Source: CBDHDN01 sp965261585 (GTDB lineage: Bacteria > Pseudomonadota > Alphaproteobacteria > UBA6615). Taken from it: 64,000 nucleotides of DNA. The notes under the pieces are model-generated. The model made no database searches and had not been told where the DNA came from. It saw only the letters and a program-made list of their open reading frames with translations. Below are positions 1 to 9,751 of this stretch, one piece after another (the stretch's first letter is position 1; the number at the start of each line of letters is the position of its first letter). A program made the position numbers and the translations under genes. The stretch lies in contig CBDHDN010000058.1 of the NCBI GenBank assembly GCA_965261585.1, positions 62,001 through 126,000 of the forward strand, in the 5' to 3' direction.

Positions 1-284
1 GCATCCACGTGGCGCGCCTGGCGGGCCTGCCGCTGGCCGCGGTGGCGCGGGCCGAGGAAGTGCTGGCGTTGTTGGAGCAGGGCGATCAGGGCAGCGCGCT
101 CACGCGGCTGGCCGAGGACCTGCCGCTGTTCCAGGCGGCGGCGCAGGCGGTGCGCGCCGGACCGGCGGCGCAGCCCGAGGCGTCGGCGGTGGAGGCGGCG
201 CTCGGCGAGGTCAGCCCCGATGCGCTGACGCCGCGTGCGGCGCTGGAGCTGGTCTACCGGCTGAAGGCGCTGCTCGATGGCTAG
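1..284 (+). CDS. mutS: DNA mismatch repair protein MutS, C-terminal fragment
   Basis: This is the last part of MutS, the ATPase that recognises mismatched bases and recruits MutL. The frame is open from the window edge and begins IHVARLAGLP, the conserved segment after the ATPase domain, followed by the helical C-terminal region that helps MutS dimerise or tetramerise. Mismatch-binding and Walker motifs lie upstream, outside the window. The stop codon overlaps the start of the next gene by 8 bases. The family call rests on the short C-terminal motif and on the mutS-glnD-murJ-trpS order, which is common in Rhodospirillales-type genomes. Confidence 0.85.
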   Translation, partial: IHVARLAGLPLAAVARAEEVLALLEQGDQGSALTRLAEDLPLFQAAAQAVRAGPAAQPEASAVEAALGEVSPDALTPRAALELVYRLKALLDG

Positions 285-1619
285 GCGATCGCCGTGGCGG
301 GCGCTCGCCGACGCGTTGGGCTTCGCCCAGATCGGCCGGGCCATGGGGCACCGGAACTATCGGGTCTATATCTACGGCCATGCGGTCAATCTGATCGGCC
401 TGTGGATCCAGCGCGTCGCCGTCGGTTGGCTGACCTGGGAGCTGACGGGCTCGGCCGCCTGGCTCGGCATCATTGCCCTCGCCGACATGGCGCCGGCGAT
501 CCTGTTCGCGCCGATCGGCGGCGCCATCGCCGACCGCATGGACCGCAAGCGCCTGGCCGTCATCGCCCAGCTCGTCGCCATGGTTCAGGCGGCGGCGCTG
601 GCCGGGCTGACGCTGAGCGGCCTGATCGACATCTGGCTGCTGCTCGGACTGAGCCTGGTGCTCGGCGCAACGTGTCGCTGTGGGGGCCGGTGCGGCTGGC
701 CATGGTGCCAAACCTGGTGCCGCGCGAGGATGTCGGAACGGCCGTCGCGTTCGGCTCCGTCATCTTCAACAGCGCGCGCTTCGTCGGCCCGGCGATCGCC
801 GGGCCGATCATCGTGTTCAGCGGCATCGGCCTGGCGTTCGCCGTCAATGCCTTGAGCTACGGGGCGTTTCTCGCCGCCCTCCTGTTGATCGATACGCCGC
901 TCGGCGGCGGCGACCGCGGCGTGCGGCGCGGCCTCTTTCGCGAGGCCAGTGCCGGCATCGCCTATGCGACGCGTCATCCCGGGATAGGGCCGCTGCTGCT
1001 GCTGCTGCTGCTGGTCGGCGGCGTGCTGGCGCGGCCGGTCGCCGAGCTGCTGCCGGGCTTCGCCGAGGCCGTGTTCGCGCGCGGCGCCGGCGGCCTTGCC
1101 GTGATGACGTCGGCGATGGGCGTTGGCTCGCTTGTCGCGTCGCTGTGGCTCGCCAGCCGCGGTCCGACAACCCGCTACGGTTGGATCGTGCTGGCCTCGG
1201 GTATTCTGATGGGCATATCGCTCGTCGCGCTCGCCGCGACGGACGTGTTCGTGGTGGGCGTTGCCGCCGCGGTCGCGGCGGCGGTGGGCATGTCGCTCAA
1301 CGGCATCGCCTGCCAGACGATGCTGCAGGCGATGGTGCCCGACGCCATGCGCGGGCGCGTGCTGAGCCTCTATATCCTGCTGGTGCGGGCGGCGCCGGGC
1401 ATCGGTGCCCTGTTGATGGGCGTCGCGGCCGAGTTCGTTGGCCTGCGCTGGCCGGTCGCCGTCGCGGCGCTGGTCACGATCGGCATCTACGGCTGGGCGA
1501 TCGCCGGCCACAAGCGGCTTGGGGCGGCGTTGGCGCCGGAAGCAACCGCGCTGGTCGGGGCGGCGGACGCGGCGCCGGCCACGCCGTCGGACGGGCCGGG
1601 CCGGCAGTCGGCGGCCTAA
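277..1619 (+). pseudogene. MFS transporter of the EntS/MFS_3 type, frameshifted
   Basis: A major facilitator membrane exporter of about 447 residues is encoded in two frames. The first frame starts at the ATG at 277 and carries the N-terminal membrane helices and the loop GGAIADRMDRK, the usual MFS loop between helices 2 and 3. The second frame takes over near 669 (NVSLWGPVRLAMVPNLV) and runs through the remaining helices to 1619. The two parts join perfectly if one base is added near 669, so either a base was lost or this is a sequencing error. The family includes the enterobactin exporter EntS, but the substrate cannot be told. The start overlaps the mutS stop. Confidence 0.8.
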
Positions 1620-1770
1620 GTGTTCTGAGCCTGACGCCTGGTTCTCAGGCGCCGGTGGGCGCAGCGATGCCCTCGTTTCCGGGTGCTTCATGCAAATCGT
1701 GCTAGGGTTCCATCTTGAATCCAGTGCCGTGGGCCGCATGTGGGAAGCCAGGCACGGGCGCGGACGACCC

Positions 1771-4581
1771 ATGGAACTGATCCCGAACCAGCGCGACATC
1801 ATCGACCGGGCGCGGTTGAGCGACGACCTGGCGGCGATCTTCGAGGCCGCCGGCGACGCGACCCGCGCCCGTGGCGAGATCCTGGAGCGCCTGAAGGCGG
1901 CGATGGAGCAGGGTCGCGCCGAGATCCATCGGCGCTTTGAGGCCAAGCGCTCGGCCGGCGCCGTGGCGGTGCGGGCCCAGACGTTCCTGTTCGATCAGCT
2001 GATCCGGGCGCTTTACGACCTGGCGGCCGAGCAGATCTATCCGGCATACAACCCGACCGCGGCGGAGCATCTGGGCGTCGTCGCCGTCGGCGGCTATGGC
2101 CGTGGCGAGCTGGCGCCCTATTCAGACATCGATCTGTTGTTCCTGTTTCCCTACAAGCAGACGCCGCGTGGCGAGCAGGTCGTCGAGTACATGCTCTACA
2201 TGCTGTGGGACATGCGGCTGAAGGTCGGGCACGCGACCCGCTCGGTCGACGACTGTGTCCGAATGGCCCGCCAGGACATCACGATCCGCACGGCGCTGTT
2301 GGAGGCCCGCTACGTCTGGGGCGATCAGGCGCTGTTCTCCGACTTACGCCGGCGGTTCCAGGAACAGGTGGTGGCGACGACGGCGCTGGCCTTCGTCGAG
2401 GCCAAGCTGGCGGAGCGCGACGCGCGGCACCTGCGCCTTGGCGACAGCCGCTACCTGATCGAGCCGAACATCAAGGAAGGCAAGGGCGGCCTGCGCGACC
2501 TGCAGACGCTATTCTGGATCGCCAAGTACGTCTATCACGTGACGAGCCCGGCGGACCTGGTCGACCGCGGCGTCCTGACCCAGGCCGAGGCGCGACGCTT
2601 CGATACGGCTCAGACCTTCCTATGGACGGTGCGCTGCCACCTGCACTACCAGACGGGACGTGCCGAGGAGCGGCTGACGGTCGACCTGCAGCCGGCGATC
2701 GCGCAGGTCATGGGCTATACCGACCATGCCGGCTCGCGCGGCGTCGAGCGCTTCATGAAGCACTACTACCTGGTCGCCAAGCGCGTTGGCGACTTGACCC
2801 GCATCTTCTGCGCCGCCATCGAATCCGAGCACAAACGCCGGCCGCTGATGCACAAGCTGTTGCCCGGGCGGCGCCGCGAAATCCAGGGCTTTCAGGTCGT
2901 CAACGGCCGGCTCGCCGTCAACGATGACACCACGTTCCGCCGCGACCCGGTGGCGATGATCCGGCTGTTCCATGTGAGCCAGGCCGAAAAGCTGGAGATC
3001 CACCCGCGGACGCTCCGGCTGTTGACGCGCGACGTGCAACGCCTCACCCCACAGGTACGCGACGATCGAGAGGCGAACCGGCTGTTCCTCGAAATCCTGA
3101 CGGCCAAGGCCGGCATTCAGCAGACCTTGAAGCAGATGAACGAGGCCGGCGTGTTCGGCCGGTTCCTGCCCGATTTCGGGCGCATCGTCGGGCAGACCCA
3201 GCACGACATGTACCATGTCTACACGGTGGACGAGCATACGATCTTCGCGCTCGGCATTCTCAACCGGATCGAACAGGGCCAGCTGGCCGAGGACCACCCG
3301 GTGTCGACCCAGGTGATCCACGAGGTGCAGTCGCGGCGGGCGCTCTATATCGGGCTGTTGTTCCACGACATCGGCAAGGGACGCGGCGGCAATCATTCGG
3401 AGATCGGCGCCGCCGCGGCCGAGCAGGCCGGCCCGCGGCTCGGCCTCGATCCGGAAGAGACCGAGACCGTTGTGTGGCTGGTAAGCAACCACCTGGCCAT
3501 GAGCAACACGGCGTTCAAACGCGATCTGTCGGACCCCAAGACGATCGCCGACTTTGCCGAGCTCGTGCAGTCGCCGGAGCGGCTGCGGCTGTTGCTGTGT
3601 CTCACCGTCGCCGACATCCGCGCGGTCGGCCCCACGGTGTGGAACAACTGGAAGGCGACGCTGCTGCGCGAGCTCTACTATGCGACCGAGGACCTGATGT
3701 CGGGCGGCCACCGTGCCACCGACCGCGACGCGCGCGTGGCTGCGGCCCAGTCGGCGCTGCAGGCGGCGGTCGCCGACTGGCCGAGGGCCGACCTCGAGGC
3801 CCATCTTGCGCGTGGCTATCCGGCCTACTGGCTGGCCTTTGACACGCCGTCGCTGGTGCGCCATGCCCGCCAGATCCGCCGCGCCGAAGCGGAGGGCCGC
3901 CCGCTCAGCATCGAGACACGTGTCGACCGGCGGCGCGCCGTGACCGAGGTGACGATCTACACCCAGGACCACCCGGGACTGTTCTCGCGCCTGGCCGGTG
4001 CGTTCGCGGCGGCCGGGGCGACGGTCGTCGATGCGCGCATCTTCACGACGCCCCAGGGCATGGCGCTCGATACGTTCTGGATCCAGGATACCGAGGGCGG
4101 CGCGTTCGCCCAGCCGAACCGCCTCGCCAAGATGTCGGTTATGATCGAGCGTTCGCTGGCCGGCCGCCTCAAGCCCGAGGAGGCGGTGCGCGACCGCGGC
4201 TTCCGGCCCGGCCGCGGCGCCAGGGTGTTCACCGTACAGCCGCGTGTCGTCATCGATAACAAGGCAAGCGCGACACACACCGTGATCGAGGTCAACGGCG
4301 CCGACCGGCCGGGCTTTCTCTACACCGTGACGCGGGCCTTGTCGGAGCTCAGCCTGCAGATCTCGTCGGCCAAGATCTCGACCTACGGCGAACGTGCCGT
4401 CAGCCTGTTCTACGTCAAGGACAACTTCGGCATGAAGGTCGAGCACGAGACGGCGCTGAAACGCATCCGCGAACGCCTGCGCGCCGCCATCGGCCAGGCC
4501 GACGAGGCCGGCATGCCGCGGCCGCGCCGCAGCGTCAGCAGCGACAGCGACGGCGAACCACAGCCGGCGGCGGCGGAGTAG
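1771..4581 (+). CDS. glnD: Bifunctional PII uridylyltransferase/uridylyl-removing enzyme GlnD
   Basis: GlnD is the cytoplasmic nitrogen sensor that adds UMP to PII proteins at low glutamine and removes it at high glutamine. The 936-residue product has the family's order: nucleotidyltransferase domain with GGYGRGELAPYSDIDLL near residues 105-120, the GlnD/PII-UTase linker, an HD domain with FHDIGKGRGGNH near residue 530, and two C-terminal ACT domains starting near residues 727 and 837. The ATG at 1771 gives the usual alphaproteobacterial length. The frame is open further upstream, with an alternative ATG at 1738. No obvious ribosome-binding site decides between them. It lies between the MFS gene and a convergent DUF2332 gene. 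Confidence 0.97.
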   Translation: MELIPNQRDIIDRARLSDDLAAIFEAAGDATRARGEILERLKAAMEQGRAEIHRRFEAKRSAGAVAVRAQTFLFDQLIRALYDLAAEQIYPAYNPTAAEHLGVVAVGGYGRGELAPYSDIDLLFLFPYKQTPRGEQVVEYMLYMLWDMRLKVGHATRSVDDCVRMARQDITIRTALLEARYVWGDQALFSDLRRRFQEQVVATTALAFVEAKLAERDARHLRLGDSRYLIEPNIKEGKGGLRDLQTLFWIAKYVYHVTSPADLVDRGVLTQAEARRFDTAQTFLWTVRCHLHYQTGRAEERLTVDLQPAIAQVMGYTDHAGSRGVERFMKHYYLVAKRVGDLTRIFCAAIESEHKRRPLMHKLLPGRRREIQGFQVVNGRLAVNDDTTFRRDPVAMIRLFHVSQAEKLEIHPRTLRLLTRDVQRLTPQVRDDREANRLFLEILTAKAGIQQTLKQMNEAGVFGRFLPDFGRIVGQTQHDMYHVYTVDEHTIFALGILNRIEQGQLAEDHPVSTQVIHEVQSRRALYIGLLFHDIGKGRGGNHSEIGAAAAEQAGPRLGLDPEETETVVWLVSNHLAMSNTAFKRDLSDPKTIADFAELVQSPERLRLLLCLTVADIRAVGPTVWNNWKATLLRELYYATEDLMSGGHRATDRDARVAAAQSALQAAVADWPRADLEAHLARGYPAYWLAFDTPSLVRHARQIRRAEAEGRPLSIETRVDRRRAVTEVTIYTQDHPGLFSRLAGAFAAAGATVVDARIFTTPQGMALDTFWIQDTEGGAFAQPNRLAKMSVMIERSLAGRLKPEEAVRDRGFRPGRGARVFTVQPRVVIDNKASATHTVIEVNGADRPGFLYTVTRALSELSLQISSAKISTYGERAVSLFYVKDNFGMKVEHETALKRIRERLRAAIGQADEAGMPRPRRSVSSDSDGEPQPAAAE

Positions 4582-4638
4582 GGCGCGGCGTGATTCATCC
4601 GGGTGTATGCCGTGGTAGGGGGAGGCCGAACCGGCGGA

Positions 4639-4654
4639 GATCCGGGCCCGGATC
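4639..4654. repeat. Perfect 16-bp palindrome between convergent genes
   Basis: GATCCGGGCCCGGATC is a perfect palindrome in the 106-bp gap between the ends of glnD and the DUF2332 gene. It could fold as a hairpin that stops both transcripts, but no T-run follows on either strand, so it is not a standard Rho-independent terminator. Confidence 0.4.
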
Positions 4655-4687
4655 GCGCGGGCAGCCTTAGACTGGACACCTCACCTC

Positions 4688-5782
4688 TCACAGCCATTCG
4701 AGCCAGGCGCCGTGGGCGTCGCAGTGGGCGAGGGTGCGGCTGTCGACGCCGGCGCTGTCGTAGCGGTGCAGGGTAAGGCTCGAGTGGGGCGCCGCGCCCT
4801 CCAGTCCGATGCGGTAGATCGGGCGGCGCGCCGCCGCGCGCTTGAGCGTCGCCTCGAAGGCGTCGCGCGCCGCCGGCGGCAGCTGGTTCAGCGTATGGGC
4901 ATGGAAGACGCAGGCGGTGGCGGTGGCCGGCATCTCCGCCAGGACGGCCGGGAGCAGGGCGATGCCGTCGCCGGCCCTGAGCGGCGGCGGGTCCGCGGCG
5001 GCGAGGGCGATCGCGGCCTCCAGCCGGGCGACCCGGGCCGCCATGCCGGGCCAGACGAGTGCGCGCAGCCAGCCCGCGTCGTCCGGGTCCGTCACATCCA
5101 GCGGGTTGAGGTCGAGGCCGGTGCGCGCGGCGATCGGCGGCGGCCGGTCGGGCGGCGGCGGCGTGATGGTGCCGCGCAGGTGGCAACTCAGCCGTACTGT
5201 TGAGTTCGGATCGCCGCGCAGCCGGCCGTCGCCATAGTCGTAGGCGTAGCGGTCGAGATACAGGTTGAGGCCAGCGCTGGCGCCGAACTCGATCAGCCCC
5301 AGCGGCTGCTCTCGGCCGGCACGCCATATCACGCTCAGCGCCGGCAGCAAGAGGGCGCAGCGGCCGACCTCGTTGGTCTGGACCATGCGCGTCTCGAGGA
5401 CGGCCCTGATGGTGTCGGCATGGGCGAGGCAAAAGGCGCGAAATCGTGGCCACGGGTCGCCGGCCGGCCGGCCGTCGTCCGATCGGTCGCCAGCGATCTC
5501 CGGATAGTGCGCGGCGAGCGGCTCTTCCCGCGCGCGCAACAGGTGGCTCTGCACGGCGGCGAACAGCAGGTTCGGGGCGGGCTGGCCGGCGCGGGCCCGG
5601 GCGGCGAGGGCGAGGACCGCCGGGTCGTCGGCGACGGCTTGGGCGAGGCGGGCATAGAGCGGCGCCTTCGGCGCCTCGTTCTCGGCAAAGCGGCGAAACT
5701 TTGCGGCAAGGTCGGCGAGGGTACGGCGTCCAGCATGCACCAGATCATAGACTGGCCTTGTGGCATCACGAAGTTTCGGCAT
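4688..5782 (-). CDS. DUF2332 family protein
   Basis: A 364-residue cytoplasmic protein of the DUF2332 family, whose function is not established. It shows the family's central segment LIEFGASAGLNLYLDRY near residues 168-185 and a later segment VFHAHTLNQLPPAAR. The FGASAGLN stretch resembles a nucleotide- or SAM-binding turn, but that is only an impression. The start at 5782 was chosen because the protein then begins 85 bp from the divergent murJ start; an in-frame ATG at 5827 is possible. The gene sits head to head with murJ and tail to tail with glnD. No membrane segment or signal peptide is visible. Confidence 0.8.
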   Translation of the reverse strand: MPKLRDATRPVYDLVHAGRRTLADLAAKFRRFAENEAPKAPLYARLAQAVADDPAVLALAARARAGQPAPNLLFAAVQSHLLRAREEPLAAHYPEIAGDRSDDGRPAGDPWPRFRAFCLAHADTIRAVLETRMVQTNEVGRCALLLPALSVIWRAGREQPLGLIEFGASAGLNLYLDRYAYDYGDGRLRGDPNSTVRLSCHLRGTITPPPPDRPPPIAARTGLDLNPLDVTDPDDAGWLRALVWPGMAARVARLEAAIALAAADPPPLRAGDGIALLPAVLAEMPATATACVFHAHTLNQLPPAARDAFEATLKRAAARRPIYRIGLEGAAPHSSLTLHRYDSAGVDSRTLAHCDAHGAWLEWL

Positions 5783-5866
5783 GGGCCCATTGGCCGGGCC
5801 CGAGGGCGACACCGCCAGCGGCGGCATCGCCTTTCTTCCGCCATGCGAATCGCGTAGGAGACGGCG

Positions 5867-7411
5867 ATGGCGCTCTACCGCTCCATTGCCACGGTCGGCG
5901 GTTGGACCATGGGGAGCCGCGTCCTCGGCTTCGCGCGGGACATCCTGATCGCCGCGATCATGGGCGCGGGGCCGGTCGCCGACGCGTTCTTCGTCGCCTT
6001 CAAGTTTCCCAATCTGTTCCGTCGCCTGTTCGCCGAGGGCGCTTTCAACGCGGCGTTCGTGCCGCAGTTCGCCGGCACTCTGTCGACCCAAGGGCAGGCG
6101 GCGGCCGTCGCCTTCGCGCAGGCGAAGCTGGCGGTCATGCTCTCCGTGCTGGTGCCGTTTACCGTGTTCGCACAGTTGGCGATGCCGTGGCTGATGGTCG
6201 TGATCGCGCCGGGGTTTCTGGCGGCGCCGGAGACGTTCGCCCTGGCTATCGAGCTGACGCGCATCACGTTCCCCTACCTGATGTTCATGGCGCTGGTGGC
6301 GCTGCTGGGCGGCGTGCTGAACAGCCTGGAGCGTTTTGCCGCCGCGGCGGCGGCGCCGATCGTGCTCAACATCATTCTGATTGCCGCGCTGGTCCTGCTG
6401 CGCGACACGATGCCGACGCCGGGGCATGCGCTGGCCTGGGGCGTCGCGGCCGCCGGCATCGCCCAGTTCCTGCTCGTCGCCTATGCCAGCCACCGGGCCG
6501 GGGTCGGGCTGGCGCTGCCGCGACCGCGGCTGACGCCTCAGGTGGCCAAGACGCTGCGCCTGATGATCCCCGGCGCGATCGGCGCCGGCGTCGTCCAGAT
6601 CAACCTGCTTATCGACATGATCCTCGCCTCGACCCTGCCGGCGGGTGCCATCTCCTATCTCTACTTCGCCGACCGGGTGAACCAGCTGCCGCTGGGCGTC
6701 GTCGGCGTCGCCGTCGGCATCGCCCTGCTGCCGCTGTTGTCGAAGCAGCTGCGGGCCGGCGATTTGAGCGCCGCCGCCAACAGCCAGAACCGCGCCATCG
6801 AGCTGGCGCTGCTGTTGACCGTGCCGGCGGCGGCGGCGCTGGTCGCCCTTGCCGGGCCGATCGTGCTGGTGCTGTTCGAGCGCGGCGCCTTCGACCCGGT
6901 CGCCTCGCAGGCGACGGCGCGGGCGCTTACGGCCTTTGCCCTCGGCCTGCCCGCCTATGTGCTGATCAAGGCGCTGAGCCCCGGCTTCTTCGCCCGGGAG
7001 GATACGACGACGCCGGTCAAGATCGCCCTCGTCGCCATGGTCTGCAACGTCATCGCGGCGCTGGTGCTGATGCAGTTCCTGGCCCATGTCGGCATTGCCC
7101 TGGCGACCGCGGGCTCGGCCTGGATCAACGCGGCCCTGCTGGGTCTGACGCTCAGGCGGCGCGGTTATCTGCGGATCGACGCGCGGCTCAGGGCGCGGCT
7201 GCCGCGCATCGCCGGCGCGGCCGTCGTGATGGGCGGGGCGCTGGCCGTGGCGGCGGGAGAGCTCGCCGGTCCGCTCGCCGGCCCGCCCGTGGTGCGGATT
7301 GCCATGCTCGCCGCGTTGATCGGCGGCGGGCTCGTGCTCTATGGCGGGCTGGCGCAGCTGTTCGGCGCGGCCCGCATGACCGAGCTCAAGCCGATGCTCA
7401 GGCGCGGCTGA
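5867..7411 (+). CDS. murJ: Lipid II flippase MurJ (MviN)
   Basis: MurJ moves lipid II, the lipid-linked peptidoglycan precursor, across the inner membrane. The 514-residue product is very hydrophobic, with about 14 predicted membrane helices, the usual number. It carries the family's N-terminal signatures SRVLGFARDILIAA and FPNLFRRLFAEGAFNAAFVP, with the arginines that line the central cavity, and a later FARGAFD-like element (FERGAFDP) near residue 340. A clear AGGAGA ribosome-binding site precedes the ATG. It lies just upstream of trpS, as in many alphaproteobacteria. Confidence 0.95.
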   Translation: MALYRSIATVGGWTMGSRVLGFARDILIAAIMGAGPVADAFFVAFKFPNLFRRLFAEGAFNAAFVPQFAGTLSTQGQAAAVAFAQAKLAVMLSVLVPFTVFAQLAMPWLMVVIAPGFLAAPETFALAIELTRITFPYLMFMALVALLGGVLNSLERFAAAAAAPIVLNIILIAALVLLRDTMPTPGHALAWGVAAAGIAQFLLVAYASHRAGVGLALPRPRLTPQVAKTLRLMIPGAIGAGVVQINLLIDMILASTLPAGAISYLYFADRVNQLPLGVVGVAVGIALLPLLSKQLRAGDLSAAANSQNRAIELALLLTVPAAAALVALAGPIVLVLFERGAFDPVASQATARALTAFALGLPAYVLIKALSPGFFAREDTTTPVKIALVAMVCNVIAALVLMQFLAHVGIALATAGSAWINAALLGLTLRRRGYLRIDARLRARLPRIAGAAVVMGGALAVAAGELAGPLAGPPVVRIAMLAALIGGGLVLYGGLAQLFGAARMTELKPMLRRG

Positions 7412-7432
7412 GCCGCCGCCTTGACCGCCGTC

Positions 7433-7462
7433 TTGACCCCATGGGGGGCGAGCGGCGATAAC
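7433..7462 (+). promoter_or_regulatory. Possible promoter upstream of trpS
   Basis: TTGACC (7433-7438) and GATAAC (7457-7462) are separated by 18 bases and lie 60 bases before the trpS start. The match to the sigma-70 consensus is fair. The call is by eye only. Confidence 0.3.
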
Positions 7463-7521
7463 GAGCGCCCTTCGGGGAACGGCGGGCCACGGCGGGCCGT
7501 CGCGAGCATGGGCACCACGTC

Positions 7522-8559
7522 ATGAGCCGCATCTTCTCCGGCGTGCAGCCGACCGGCAACCTGCACCTCGGCAACTACCTCGGCGCGATCCGCAACTTCG
7601 TGCGCCTGCAGGACGACTACGAGTGCATCTATTGCGTCGTCGATTTGCACGCGCTGACCATGTGGCAGGATCCCCAGGAGCTGCGCGCCCAGACGCGCGA
7701 GGTGGCGGCCACCTTCGTCGCCGCCGGCATCGATCCCGCGAACTCGATCATCTTCAATCAGAGCCAGGTCAAGGCGCATGCCGAGCTGGCCTGGCTGTTC
7801 AGCTGCATCGCCCGCATCGGCTGGCTCAACCGGATGACCCAGTTCAAGGACAAGGTCGGCAAGAACCGCGAGCAGGCCTCGGTCGGCCTGTACGCCTATC
7901 CGACGCTGATGGCGGCCGACATCATGGTCTACAAGGCGACCCACGTGCCGGTCGGCGAGGACCAGCGCCAGCATCTGGAGCTGACCCGCGACATCGCCCA
8001 GAAGTTCAACTTCGACTATGGCGTCGAGTTCTTTCCCATTGTCGAGCCGCTGATCTTCGGCACGGCGACTCGGGTGATGAGCCTGCGCGACGGCACCAAG
8101 AAGATGTCGAAGTCGGATCCGTCGGACTACTCGCGTATCAACATCACCGACGGGCCGGACGAGATCGCCCTGAAGATCCGCAAGGCGAAGACGGACGCGG
8201 AGTCGCTGCCGGGGCCGGAGGCCCTAGGGCCGGACGGCGAACGTGTCGATCCGGCCAAGGAGGCGGCGCGGCCCGAGGCGTTCAACCTGCTGGCAATCTA
8301 CGCGGCGCTGCTGGACCGGCCGATCGCCGACGTGCTGGGCGAGCACGCTGGCGCCCAGTTCAGCGCCTTCAAGCAGCACCTCGCCGACGTGGCCGTCGCC
8401 AAGCTGGGACCGATCGGCGGGGACATGCAGCGCCTGATGGCCGACCCCGGCCACGTCGACACGATCCTGCGCGATGGCGCCGAACGCGCCGCCGCGATCG
8501 CCGCGCCGGTGCTGCGCGAGGCGCAGGACCTCATGGGCCTGCTGCGGGTGCGGGGTTAG
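7522..8559 (+). CDS. trpS: Tryptophan-tRNA ligase
   Basis: This class I aminoacyl-tRNA synthetase charges tRNA-Trp with tryptophan in the cytoplasm. The 345-residue length is typical. The HIGH-type ATP site appears as GNLHLGNYLGA (residues 12-22) and the KMSKS loop as KKMSKSDPSDYS near residues 192-203. The motif GEDQRQHLELTRD, part of the tryptophanyl-adenylate pocket, is also present. It follows murJ by 110 bp. The first IS630 copy begins four bases after its stop, so trpS itself is intact but whatever normally follows it has been displaced. Confidence 0.97.
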   Translation: MSRIFSGVQPTGNLHLGNYLGAIRNFVRLQDDYECIYCVVDLHALTMWQDPQELRAQTREVAATFVAAGIDPANSIIFNQSQVKAHAELAWLFSCIARIGWLNRMTQFKDKVGKNREQASVGLYAYPTLMAADIMVYKATHVPVGEDQRQHLELTRDIAQKFNFDYGVEFFPIVEPLIFGTATRVMSLRDGTKKMSKSDPSDYSRINITDGPDEIALKIRKAKTDAESLPGPEALGPDGERVDPAKEAARPEAFNLLAIYAALLDRPIADVLGEHAGAQFSAFKQHLADVAVAKLGPIGGDMQRLMADPGHVDTILRDGAERAAAIAAPVLREAQDLMGLLRVRG

Positions 8560-8562
8560 GAC

Positions 8563-9687
8563 TAGTACCGGCTATCGCTGGCGGCGGAGTCGTGATTCAA
8601 AGGATGGATGAACATCCAGGACGCGACTCCGATCATATTGACGGAGGAGGAGCGGGCGGTGCTTGAGAGCATGGTCCGATCTCCGAAGACGGAACAGGGC
8701 GTGAGCGAGCGCGCCCGCATGGTGTTGTTGGCGGCGGACGGCCGCTCGACGCGCTCCATTGCGGCGGCGCTTGGCACCTGGCCGGGGCGGGTCAGCCGCT
8801 GGCGCACGCGCTTCGCGGCGGAACGGCTGGCCGGGCTGTCGGATCGAGCGCGGCCGGGGGCGACGCCGATCTACACGGCCGAGACGGGCCGGCGCATCCT
8901 GGCGCAGTTGGACGAGCCGCCGCCCGCCGGCTTCGCTCGCTGGACGGCGCCACTGCTGGCCCGGGCGCTGGGCGATGTGTCGGACCAGTACATCTGGCGC
9001 TTCCTGCGCCGGCAAAAGATCGACCTGGCCGGCCGTAAATCCTGGTGCCAGAGCAACGATCCCGAGTTCGTCCCCAAGGCGGCCGAGATCGTCGGCCTCT
9101 ACTTGCACCCGCCGGAGGACGCCATCGTGCTGGCGGTCGACGAGAAGCCGCACATCCAGGCGCTGGAGCGCGCCCAGGGCTATCTGAAGCTGCCGAACGG
9201 GCGCGCCCTGATCGGCCATGGCCACACCTATAAGCGACACGGCACGACGACGCTGTTTGCCGCTCTCAACGTCGCCAGCGGCGAGGTTCAGGCCGGACAC
9301 TACGAACGGCGGCGCCGCCGTGAGTTCCTCGACTTCATGAACCGCGTGGTGGCCGCCTATCCCGACCGCGAGATCCATGTCGTTCTCGACAACCTGAACA
9401 CCCACAAGCCCAAGCGCGACCGCTGGCTCAAGGCGCATCCCCATGTCCACTTCCACTTCACGCCCAACTACGCCAGCTGGCTCAACCAGATCGAGATCTG
9501 GTTCTCGATCCTCAGCCGCGCCGCCCTGCACGGCGCCAGCTTCACTTCGCCCCGACAACTCAGGGACGCCATCGATGCCTTCATCCACGCCCACAACAAG
9601 ACCGCCAAGCCTTTCCGTTGGGTCAGCACCAACATCCATCAGAAGAGGCTCAAACCACGTCATCGCGATTTGTGATTCCCGGTACTA
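8563..9687 (+). mobile_element. IS630-family insertion sequence, copy 1
   Basis: This 1125-bp element lies between two CTAG sites (8562-8565 and 9685-9688). Insertion into CTAG with duplication of TA is typical of IS630. The two ends share the inverted sequence CTAGTACCGG. It contains one transposase gene. A second copy of the same length lies 64 bp further on, differing at two noticed positions in the coding region (codon 47 and codon 247). Confidence 0.88.
8608..9675 (+). CDS. IS630-family transposase, copy 1
   Basis: The 355-residue transposase has an N-terminal helix-turn-helix region (TRSIAAALGTWPGRVSRWR, residues 48-66) and a DDE catalytic domain. The three acidic residues lie in LAVDEKPHIQAL, VVLDNLNTHKPK and NQIEIWFSIL. 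It is full length with no internal stops, so the copy looks functional. Three GANTC sites lie around its start (8587, 8594, 8625), which in alphaproteobacteria are targets of the CcrM methyltransferase. Confidence 0.92.
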   Translation: MNIQDATPIILTEEERAVLESMVRSPKTEQGVSERARMVLLAADGRSTRSIAAALGTWPGRVSRWRTRFAAERLAGLSDRARPGATPIYTAETGRRILAQLDEPPPAGFARWTAPLLARALGDVSDQYIWRFLRRQKIDLAGRKSWCQSNDPEFVPKAAEIVGLYLHPPEDAIVLAVDEKPHIQALERAQGYLKLPNGRALIGHGHTYKRHGTTTLFAALNVASGEVQAGHYERRRRREFLDFMNRVVAAYPDREIHVVLDNLNTHKPKRDRWLKAHPHVHFHFTPNYASWLNQIEIWFSILSRAALHGASFTSPRQLRDAIDAFIHAHNKTAKPFRWVSTNIHQKRLKPRHRDL

Positions 9688-9751
9688 GGCCCTATCCACC
9701 GGGCCGCAGTCAGTCCACACTCTTGGCCGAACGCGCTGGGCAAGCTCGGCC

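Noticed and set aside
1438..1770. N-terminal extension of glnD back to 1438.
   Set aside because: It overlaps the MFS coding end and would give a protein longer than the family; ATG at 1771 fits.
585..1946. Long minus-strand open frames across MFS, glnD, murJ and others.
   Set aside because: They are antisense to well-conserved genes, have high Arg/Gln/His composition and arise from high GC.
4688..7087. 799-residue minus frame covering DUF2332 and beyond.
   Set aside because: Only the last 364 residues are DUF2332; the rest is antisense to murJ.
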